Positions 34,878 through 41,950 of a stretch of 64,000 nucleotides of DNA are shown piece after piece. Source of the DNA: Chitinophaga oryzae. GTDB taxonomy: Bacteria; Bacteroidota; Bacteroidia; Chitinophagales; Chitinophagaceae. How positions within the stretch are numbered: the stretch's first letter is position 1; every line of letters starts with the position of its first letter. A model generated the notes under the pieces. That model saw nothing but the letters and a program-made list of their open reading frames with translations. It had not been told where the DNA came from and ran no database searches. The DNA lies in NCBI RefSeq assembly GCF_012516375.2, contig NZ_CP051204.2:6200001-6264000 (forward strand). Direction: 5' to 3'. The position numbers were made by a program, and so were the translations under genes.

Positions 34878-35312
34878 CAGTTCGGATTTTGGTTTTAAAA
34901 ATGAAAAAATATGTCCTTTGCGGCTGATGTGATTCAGTCGGTGTATCATTGATTTCACTACAAAAAATAACAATGCTTATCTGCAGGGGCAATGCTACCG
35001 GCGGAGGTGGGCAGTGCTACCGACAAACATTAATTGCATGGTGTTACACATCCGAAAAAAGCGGGCTTTTAGTGCTCTTCTTTAGCAGACATATTACAGC
35101 GTTGATGTCTGTTTTTTGACATCGGCATGCATTTTCAATGATTGGCTATGATTTTGTAATACCGGTGTTTCCGGCGACTCAGACTTGCTCTTCGTTAACC
35201 TTTGGTTATCGGTTATCTCGTACGGTTTATTAGATTTCGTTGCTCGTTCTCAATAAAAATTATCGTGTTCTCAATATTACAACTTTCGTTTAACTTAAAA
35301 AAAATATTTTAC
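34878..35312. repeat. Duplicated upstream region, copy 1 (also at 39108-39532)
   Basis: About 430 bp upstream of HEIGH paralogue 2 match the region upstream of paralogue 3 in colinear blocks, for example GGCTTTTAGTGCTCTTCTTT, CGGCATGCATTTTCA and CTTTCGTTTAA...AAAAAAAATATTTTA. This copy is also the upstream region of the divergent subtilase. Besides the paired direct repeat (34987-35022) I see no gene here. Confidence 0.8.
34987..35022 (-). promoter_or_regulatory. Paired direct repeat upstream of HEIGH protease 2
   Basis: GGGCAATGCTACCG (34987-35000) and GGGCAGTGCTACCG (35009-35022) match at 13 of 14 bases and start exactly 22 bp apart, two helical turns. They lie 110-145 bp before the ATG of the protease and are the best-preserved of the three pairs. 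Confidence 0.65.
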
Positions 35313-35399
35313 GGTGTCTTCATAAAAAATTGTGTTGAACGATTTATTGCAGTAGTTTTAAGTAACATCGTCCAACACCAGGATCTATCGCCCGTTAGC

Positions 35400-38210
35400 A
35401 TGAAAAATAAAACCGTCAAAGCACTACCAGCACTCCTATTGCTGTTATCCCTCTCCCCTTCCGCCATGGCGCAGCAGCGCATGCGGGAGGCGGTGATGAT
35501 CAAAAGATATGCTGCAGATACTTTGACAGCATTCCCAACCAAGGCGCCCTTATTTGTTAAATTTTTTTCCCCTCCGGAGGAAAGCCTGCTGTCCCGTTGC
35601 GGTGTCATCAAAGCCTTGACCGGCCGCCATTACATCCTGCGGCAGTTACCCGCCGACAGCACCGGGCGCAAAAAAATACAGTACAGTTATACCGCCAATG
35701 CGAACTACAAAGCGACCGATAATTTACTGAAACAGTTGGAATTCCTGCAGCCGGGCGATAGTGCAGAAGTACAGCTGTCCTACAGCGGCGAACATTTTAC
35801 AGCACCCCATGTACGGACGCTGTATACGATTGACCGTTATCATGCCGCAGTGGTAAAGCTGCAACAGCGGGACTGGCCGGCACTGATTGCCATGGGTAAT
35901 GTGACAGGCGCCAACCTCGTAAGGCATGCATCACCGGAAGTGATCATCAACACCATCAATCCGTACGTGAACCGTATCAACGTGGCGCAGCAACAGTTTC
36001 CGGCCATCCGTGGAAAAAGTGTAACCGTTTCCGTTAAGGAGGAATTATTTGACACCACCGACATAGATCTTGCAGGAAGGTTCCTGCCGTCTGCCCTTCA
36101 GGCAAAGACCAACAACGCCCATGCCACCATCATGGCCACGTTGCTGGCCGGCGCCGGCAACAGCGGCGCGAACGGCCTGGGCGTGGCGCCCGGCGCCAGA
36201 CTCACGTCCAGCAGCTACGCCGTGCTTTTCCCCGACCCGGACACCTACTACCGGAGTTTTGGTATTGCCCTGCAAAACCATTCCTACGGTATCGGTATTG
36301 AATACAACTATGACGCCGAAGCCGTCGCCTACGACCAGCAGGTGCAGAAAGCCGACACGCTGACGCATGTGTTTTCTGCTGGCAACAGCGGCGCCGCCAT
36401 CCCTACCGCCGGCCGGTACCAGGGGGTTGGCACTTACGCCAACCTGACCGGCAATTTCAAACAGGCTAAAAATGTGCTGGTGATAGGCGGCACCGAAGCC
36501 AATTTCCAGGTGGCCACGCTGGCATCGAGAGGACCGGCCTATGATGGCCGTATCAAGCCCGAAATCGTCGCTTACGGGCAGGATGGCACCTCCGGCGCGG
36601 CAGCCCTCACCAGCGGCGTGGTAGCCCTCCTGCAGGACGCCCATCGACAGCTGCGCGGCGTAGCGCCGTCTTCCGCCCTGGTGCGTGCACTGCTCATCAA
36701 CAGCGCCGTATTACCACCCGGAAAAGGACCGGCCTATACCTACGGCTTCGGCAGCCTGCACGCCGCAGCTGCACTGACAGCCCTCAGCGCCGGCCGTTAC
36801 CGCCAGGGGACTGTGCTCCCCGGCAACACCACCGCTTTCGATATACCCGTACCGGCAGGCCTCCGCCAGGTGAAAGTGACACTCTGCTGGAACGACCCCG
36901 CCGCCGTCCTCAATGCACCCAAAGCGCTGGTCAACGACCTGGACATGCAGGCCGTCACCCCCGATGGCAATACCTGGCAACCCTGGGTACTTAATCCCTT
37001 TCCCGCGGTGGATTCACTGCTACAACCCGCCCATCGCGGTATCGACAGCCTGAATAACACGGAACAGATCAGCATAGACCGGCCCGCCGCCGGTAACCTG
37101 CACATCACGGTAAAAGGTAAAAAAGTAACCACGACCAACCAGCCCTTTTATATTGTATATGACTTTATCAGGGAACCTTCCTTCGCCTGGCAAAACCCGG
37201 TGAATGGCAGCATGCTGGCCGCCTCCCAGCCCACTCCCCTGCAATGGGAAACAACATACAGCGGTGCCGGCGACCTGGCCTACAGCGTAGACAGCGGCGC
37301 TACCTGGACCAACATCGCGCAACAGGTACCGCTGCAATCACCCTATAACTGGAATGTGCCGGCCCTCTTCAGCAAAGTATGGCTCAAACTAACATTAACA
37401 GATACAGCTTTTATTAGTCCACCCTGTTATATCGCACCACAGCTGACTTTATCCACAGGCTTTAACTGCTCAGATTCCGCCATGGTCTTCTGGCAACAGC
37501 TGCCCGGTGTAAAAGGCTACCAGGCCTATGTCCTGTCCCAGGGGGTGATGACGCCCTACAAACAGTTGACTGATACTTTCCTGTTTATTCCCAAGCAAAG
37601 CACGGCCTCGATGTATTATGCCATCAGCCCAATAGCGCCCGCCGGCTGGGAAGGCCCCCGGAGTTATGCCAGCAACTACGCCCTGCAGGGCGTAGGGTGT
37701 TATATAAAAGCGCTGCTGGCCGACCCCACAACGGACAACCAGGTGGTGCTGACGCTGTCACTGGGGTCCACCTATATGCTCAAAAGCATTAACTGGGAGC
37801 GGCGTTCAGCGAACGGCTGGACGCAACTGGGTACACAGCCGGCCGGCACTTCGACCAACTATAACTTTATGGACCAGAACCCGTATGAAGGAGTTGTGCA
37901 ATATCGCGTAAGGCTCGAGCGGCAGGATGGGAAGGTGATCTATTCCGATGTGTCTTCTGCCAACATCCTGTTACAGCATGATATCCTGGTGTTCCCCAAC
38001 CCGGTGATCAGCCAGCTGATCATACTGGATAAAAACTACCGGGCCAGACAGCTGGTACTGACCGACATGAGCGGCAGGATTGTGATGCAGCGTACCATCA
38101 ATGACATACAGGAATATATCGGGGTAGACCGGCTGGCGCCGGGTGTGTATAACTGCAGTGTTTTCCTTGGCAACCAGCGTATATATTCCAGGCAGATAGT
38201 GAAACAATAA
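35400..38210 (+). CDS. Subtilisin-like (S8) serine peptidase with T9SS sorting domain
   Basis: 936 residues from the ATG at 35400 (MKNKTVKALPALLLLLSLSP...AMAQ), a standard signal peptide. The S8 domain (about 195-465) has the catalytic serine in GQDGTSGAAALTSGV, the oxyanion Asn in HVFSAGNSGA, and a histidine in NAHATIMATLLAG in place of the usual HGTHVAG. At the catalytic Asp position the sequence reads VTVSVKEELFDTTDIDL, so Glu replaces the Asp of the canonical D-T/S-G. Domains resembling fibronectin-type modules follow. The C-terminus (about 860-936: VFPNPVISQLIIL...LAPGVYNCSVFL) is a type A T9SS sorting domain, so the protein should be secreted or surface-attached. Confidence 0.9.
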   Translation: MKNKTVKALPALLLLLSLSPSAMAQQRMREAVMIKRYAADTLTAFPTKAPLFVKFFSPPEESLLSRCGVIKALTGRHYILRQLPADSTGRKKIQYSYTANANYKATDNLLKQLEFLQPGDSAEVQLSYSGEHFTAPHVRTLYTIDRYHAAVVKLQQRDWPALIAMGNVTGANLVRHASPEVIINTINPYVNRINVAQQQFPAIRGKSVTVSVKEELFDTTDIDLAGRFLPSALQAKTNNAHATIMATLLAGAGNSGANGLGVAPGARLTSSSYAVLFPDPDTYYRSFGIALQNHSYGIGIEYNYDAEAVAYDQQVQKADTLTHVFSAGNSGAAIPTAGRYQGVGTYANLTGNFKQAKNVLVIGGTEANFQVATLASRGPAYDGRIKPEIVAYGQDGTSGAAALTSGVVALLQDAHRQLRGVAPSSALVRALLINSAVLPPGKGPAYTYGFGSLHAAAALTALSAGRYRQGTVLPGNTTAFDIPVPAGLRQVKVTLCWNDPAAVLNAPKALVNDLDMQAVTPDGNTWQPWVLNPFPAVDSLLQPAHRGIDSLNNTEQISIDRPAAGNLHITVKGKKVTTTNQPFYIVYDFIREPSFAWQNPVNGSMLAASQPTPLQWETTYSGAGDLAYSVDSGATWTNIAQQVPLQSPYNWNVPALFSKVWLKLTLTDTAFISPPCYIAPQLTLSTGFNCSDSAMVFWQQLPGVKGYQAYVLSQGVMTPYKQLTDTFLFIPKQSTASMYYAISPIAPAGWEGPRSYASNYALQGVGCYIKALLADPTTDNQVVLTLSLGSTYMLKSINWERRSANGWTQLGTQPAGTSTNYNFMDQNPYEGVVQYRVRLERQDGKVIYSDVSSANILLQHDILVFPNPVISQLIILDKNYRARQLVLTDMSGRIVMQRTINDIQEYIGVDRLAPGVYNCSVFLGNQRIYSRQIVKQ

Positions 38211-38225
38211 TTCCGGTAAAGGAAA

Positions 38226-38265
38226 TAAAAAAGGGACTGATCTTAAAAGATCAGTCCCTTTTTTA
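38226..38265. terminator. Bidirectional terminator, subtilase / HEIGH protease 3
   Basis: AAAAAAGGGACTGATCTT pairs with AAGATCAGTCCCTTTTTT around a short AA-rich loop, between convergent genes. A related hairpin follows lpdA at 39535-39571. Confidence 0.92.
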
Positions 38266-38279
38266 TTGCTACCATACAG

Positions 38280-39107
38280 TTATTGGTAAAGAAAATTCAA
38301 TGCAATGATATCATTGGCGTTAAAGGTACGGTTGCCACCGTTGGAGCAGGCCAGCATCCAGGATTCTGCGTCCGGACGGGTAGGCGTGCCGTCGATGTGA
38401 ACCGCCCCTACACCACCATCACCTTCGTTTCTAACGGGATCTCCCTTACAGCTGTAAGTACGCCTCATGTAGTCTGTATGGCGCATGCCGATACAGTGAC
38501 CTAATTCGTGCTGGATCACAGAGCCTACATACAGGATATCGGGGTTGGCCCCATAAGCGCGGGAATGAGTATTCATCGTAATGGTATCATAAGGGTTGCC
38601 ATCATCGGTGGGGAAACCGGCATAACCCAAAGTAATAAACCCATCACTGCGGACACCTTCACTGAATCCCTTAATAGTAATAGTGGCGTCACCGGAGGTG
38701 ATACGCTGAAAGGTAAGACGCAGCCCCAGCCTGTTATAACGGGCAATCGCCGTATCAGTGCCTGCAATATAGGCTGCGCCCAGATCGGTCACCTTGATGG
38801 TTACCACGCGGGGCAATGCCGTTACCAGGTTGTTGGTACGGTATTGCTCGTCTTTGGCAATGCGCAGGGTGGGTGTTCCAACCTTTTGATTCAGCTGGTC
38901 GGCAGTCAGCAGGATATCCCCTTCCACAAGGTATCCGCCGTTTCTTTTTTGTACGTCGCTGGTGCCGAAGCCAAGGGCTTTTATCTGCGCCAGCACTTCA
39001 TCGGAAACAGGGTTGGGTTGTGCTTCCTTTTGTTGGTCATTCCTGTTACAGGCCCCCATCATAAGACCTGCTGCCAGACAGGCAATTACGGCAATTTGTC
39101 TTTTCAT
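38280..39107 (-). CDS. HEIGH-type metalloprotease lipoprotein, paralogue 3
   Basis: 275 residues from MKRQIAVIACLAAGLMMGAC; the ATG at 39173 is rejected because it precedes the signal peptide by 22 residues. The pro-segment VSDEVLAQIKALGFGTSDV is present, and the catalytic site is HELGHCIGMRHTDYMRRTYS. It shares the EGDGGVGA loop with paralogue 2 but reads VHIDGTPTRPDAESWMLACS, so the surface near the active site has diverged. Both the gene and about 430 bp upstream appear to be duplicated from the paralogue 2 locus, with the subtilase gene between them. Confidence 0.9.
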   Translation of the reverse strand: MKRQIAVIACLAAGLMMGACNRNDQQKEAQPNPVSDEVLAQIKALGFGTSDVQKRNGGYLVEGDILLTADQLNQKVGTPTLRIAKDEQYRTNNLVTALPRVVTIKVTDLGAAYIAGTDTAIARYNRLGLRLTFQRITSGDATITIKGFSEGVRSDGFITLGYAGFPTDDGNPYDTITMNTHSRAYGANPDILYVGSVIQHELGHCIGMRHTDYMRRTYSCKGDPVRNEGDGGVGAVHIDGTPTRPDAESWMLACSNGGNRTFNANDIIALNFLYQ

Positions 39108-39532
39108 CAGTTTGGATTTTGGTTTTAAAAAGAAAATATTTCTCTTCCGGCCGCTGCTATACTGCCGGTACAAATGATCCTATGATAAAAAACGACGCTT
39201 ATCTGCGGGGGCTATACTGCCGTTGGAAGGGAGCAATGCCACCACAAACAATAAACTGCATGGTGCTATACATCTGAAGAAGCAGGCTTTTAGTGCTCTT
39301 CTTTAGCAGACGTATGACAGTCCGGATCTCTGTTGAGATATCGGCATGCATTTTCAGGATTGGCTATTGCTAAATATTACCGGTTATTTCCCGGAGGCTC
39401 AGACTTGCTTTTGGCTGACTTTAGATTGATCAGCGCATTTGATGGTTTAACTAGACGATGTTGCTCGTTTTCAATACAGATTATCGTGCGTTCAATATTA
39501 CGACTTTCGTTTAAACTAAAAAAAATATTTTA
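39108..39532. repeat. Duplicated upstream region, copy 2 (also at 34878-35312)
   Basis: This is the colinear counterpart of 34878-35312. It ends at the A-rich CTAAAAAAAATATTTTAT just before the lpdA terminator. In the first copy the same sequence leads into the subtilase gene, so this copy may carry a redundant subtilase promoter pointing at nothing. No gene was recognised in it. Confidence 0.8.
39209..39244 (-). promoter_or_regulatory. Paired direct repeat upstream of HEIGH protease 3
   Basis: GGGCTATACTGCCG (39209-39222) and GAGCAATGCCACCA (39231-39244) start 22 bp apart, 102-137 bp before the ATG. They are less alike than in paralogue 2 but keep spacing and distance. Confidence 0.5.
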
Positions 39533-39534
39533 TC

Positions 39535-39571
39535 AAAAAAAAGGACTGATCATTTCGACCAGTCCTTTTTT
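39535..39571 (-). terminator. Intrinsic terminator of lpdA
   Basis: AAAAAAAAGGACTGATC pairs with the opposite-sense GACCAGTCCTTTTTT around ATTTC. It lies 22 bases beyond the lpdA stop codon. The stem sequence resembles the subtilase terminator at 38226. Confidence 0.88.
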
Positions 39572-39592
39572 CAATAGTATAAAGTAAGTTGA

Positions 39593-40999
39593 TTACAGGT
39601 GAATCGCTTCGCCGTAAGCCACTTCGATTGCGTCTTTTACAGACTCGCTCATGGTTGGGTGCGGGTGGATGGAATCCAGCACTTCCTGGTAAGTAGTTTC
39701 CAGTTTGCGGGCAACTACTGTTTCAGCGATGATTTCGGTCACGTTAGCGCCGATCATGTGCGTACCCAGCCATTCGCCGTATTTGGCGTCGAAGATCACT
39801 TTTACAAAACCTTCGGTAGCGCCGGCCGCAGAAGCTTTACCGGAAGCGGAGAATGGGAATTTGCCCACTTTCACTTCGTAGCCTGCTTCTTTGGCAGCTT
39901 TTTCAGTGTAGCCTACAGAAGCAATTTCCGGCGCGCAGTAAGTACAGCCGGGGATGTTCATGTAGTCGATGGTTTCAGGTTTGTGTGCGTATTTTTTCTC
40001 GTTGTAGGCGATAGCTTCCACGCAAACGATACCTTCTTTGGAGGCAACGTGCGCCAGTGCCTGGCCGGGAACCATGTCACCGATAGCGTACACGCCCGGA
40101 ACGTTGGTCTGGTAGTATTTATCAACTGTTACGCGGCCTTTATCGGTTTTGATGCCCAGTGCTTCGAGGCCCAGGTTTTCGATATTGGCAGCGATACCTA
40201 CAGCGCTCAGTACCACGTCTGCTTCGAGGGTGATTTCGCCGGTCTGTGTTTTCACTTTCGCTTTCACACCGTTACCAGCTCCTTCTACCGCCTCTACAGA
40301 AGCGTTGGTCATGATTTCGATACCTTTCTTTTTGTATATTTTTTCCAGTTCTTTGGAGATGTCTTCATCTTCCACCGGCACGATGCGCGGCATGAACTCA
40401 ACGATGGTCACTTTAGTGCCCAGGGTAGCATAGAAGTAAGCGAACTCCACGCCGATAGCGCCGGAACCTACCACGATCATGGATTTAGGCTGTTGCGGCA
40501 GTACCATGGCCTGGCGGTAACCGATCACGTTTTTACCGTCGATCTTCAGGTTGGGCAGCTCGCGGGCGCGGGCGCCGGTAGCCAGGATGATGTGTTTGGC
40601 ATCATGTACAGTGGCTTTACCGTCTTTATCGGTCACTTCTACCTGGCCTTTGCCTTTCAGCTTGCCGGTACCCATGATCACGTCGATCTTATTTTTCTTC
40701 ATCAGGAACTGTACGCCCCTGCTCATTTTATCAGCAACGCCACGACTGCGCTTGATAACAGCATCAAAATCAACCTTCGCATCTCCGATAGTGATACCGT
40801 AGTCTTTGGAATGCTGCGTATATTCAAATACCTGTGCCGTTTTTAATAACGCTTTGGTAGGAATACAGCCCCAGTTTAAACAGATACCACCCAGGCTTTC
40901 TCTTTCCACTACTGCGGTTTTAAATCCCAGCTGCGAAGCACGGATAGCAGCCACATATCCACCAGGGCCACTACCAATTACGATTACGTCGTATGCCAT
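39593..40999 (-). CDS. lpdA: Dihydrolipoyl dehydrogenase (E3)
   Basis: 468 residues, full length. This flavoprotein reoxidises dihydrolipoamide in 2-oxoacid dehydrogenase complexes. FAD site IGSGPGGYVAAIRA (about 8-21); redox pair Cys40 and Cys45 in GGICLNWGCIPTKALL; NAD-binding VVGSGAIGVEFAYFY; FAD/interface AIGDMVPGQALAHVASKEG; catalytic His-Glu of the partner subunit in HPHPTMSE near the C-terminus. No E1 or E2 gene lies in the window, so it probably serves several complexes. It is monocistronic, with its own terminator. Confidence 0.98.
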   Translation of the reverse strand: MAYDVIVIGSGPGGYVAAIRASQLGFKTAVVERESLGGICLNWGCIPTKALLKTAQVFEYTQHSKDYGITIGDAKVDFDAVIKRSRGVADKMSRGVQFLMKKNKIDVIMGTGKLKGKGQVEVTDKDGKATVHDAKHIILATGARARELPNLKIDGKNVIGYRQAMVLPQQPKSMIVVGSGAIGVEFAYFYATLGTKVTIVEFMPRIVPVEDEDISKELEKIYKKKGIEIMTNASVEAVEGAGNGVKAKVKTQTGEITLEADVVLSAVGIAANIENLGLEALGIKTDKGRVTVDKYYQTNVPGVYAIGDMVPGQALAHVASKEGIVCVEAIAYNEKKYAHKPETIDYMNIPGCTYCAPEIASVGYTEKAAKEAGYEVKVGKFPFSASGKASAAGATEGFVKVIFDAKYGEWLGTHMIGANVTEIIAETVVARKLETTYQEVLDSIHPHPTMSESVKDAIEVAYGEAIHL

Positions 41000-41037
41000 A
41001 TTGTTTAATTTTAATTGAAACTTGCCAAAGGTAAAAC

Positions 41038-41152
41038 AATAATTACGAATTACGAATTACGAATTACGAATGGAGGGCCCACTTCCGGGGAGGTTACTTA
41101 GTAACTTTCCCCAAAAAAGAGCCCTCCATTCGTAATTCGTAATTCGTAATTG
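41038..41152. repeat. Family-B palindrome, copy B3
   Basis: The left arm is four ATTACGA units (41041-41071). The right arm is three opposite-sense units (41127-41152). The core is strongly palindromic: GGAGGGC/GCCCTCC outside and GGGGAGGTTACTTAGTAACTTTCCCC nested inside. It lies upstream of lpdA and directly after the lolA stop codon, between tandem genes. Confidence 0.9.
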
Positions 41153-41153
41153 T

Positions 41154-41816
41154 CTATCGAAGGTCTACTACTTCTACGCCCGGGTACTTTTTCGCATCAA
41201 ATGTAAAGATCGCGTCTGTTACAGCAGCGGCGTTGGGCGTAAAGCTGGTGATCTCGTACGTATAGTGGTTGCCGTTTTTCTCGAACACCTTCATTCTCGC
41301 AATGTTCTGGTTCTTTTTATCTACGGAAACGATCACTTTAAAGATATTCTTGGATTTGTCGGTCGGCGTCATCTCGATGTTCTGCAGCACTTTGCCCTTT
41401 TCGTTGCTTTCGCCGTCCAAACGGTACAGGTAGTCTTTATCGTAGAAGTTGGTGAAGAGTTTGGCCGGTGTCATGGCGCCGCTGCTCTGGTCCACGTTGT
41501 TGATGGTCACCTCGTTCACATCTTTCGCATATGTCCAGGAGGTTTTGTTATCGCTGATGATTTCCTGGCCGGGCAGGGTGACTTTATATTTGGCTCCTTT
41601 CAGGTACACCGTCCCTTTTTTGGAGTCGTTGACACTGTTGTTGGCACCTTCCACTTTCAGTACGAAGTTGGCCACCACTGTTTTGAGGGATTTAAATTTG
41701 CTGCTGACACCGTCCAGAATCGTTTTTGCCTTGGGATCGTTGGCACCCCTGGACTGGGCCATACCACTGAAAACGATACCGCTTAACAACAATCCTGTCA
41801 ATACAAATTTCTTCAT
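41154..41816 (-). CDS. lolA: Outer-membrane lipoprotein carrier protein LolA
   Basis: 220 residues with signal peptide MKKFVLTGLLLSGIVFSGMAQ. Periplasmic carrier that ferries lipoproteins to the outer membrane. The LolA fold is visible in KSLKTVVANFVLKVEGANN, GTVYLKGAKYKVTLPGQEIISDNKTSWTY and DGESNEKG...PTDKSKNIFKVIVSVDKK. The window encodes many lipoproteins, its likely clients. It follows ftsK by 134 bases on the same strand, a neighbourhood common in Bacteroidota. Confidence 0.93.
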   Translation of the reverse strand: MKKFVLTGLLLSGIVFSGMAQSRGANDPKAKTILDGVSSKFKSLKTVVANFVLKVEGANNSVNDSKKGTVYLKGAKYKVTLPGQEIISDNKTSWTYAKDVNEVTINNVDQSSGAMTPAKLFTNFYDKDYLYRLDGESNEKGKVLQNIEMTPTDKSKNIFKVIVSVDKKNQNIARMKVFEKNGNHYTYEITSFTPNAAAVTDAIFTFDAKKYPGVEVVDLR

Positions 41817-41950
41817 TGTAGTTTTTTTTGATTTTCTAACCCAGCCATGTCAAATGCCATGCCGGTATGAAAGTTTGGTCTTTTATCAGGAGGGCAAAAT
41901 TCGGTTTATTTTGTTAAAATGTGTAACATATGCCCCCTTATCTTAATATA

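Noticed and set aside
34973..34973. Longer starts for the HEIGH proteases (34973, 39173), DUF1573 (16513), DUF4249 (1716) and aminotransferase (23901)
   Set aside because: Each would place unrelated residues before the signal peptide or family start, or run through a hairpin or promoter.
33885..39244. Calling the paired repeats LytTR sites
   Set aside because: Spacing fits but the unit sequence does not match the published LytTR consensus. Only the geometry is claimed.
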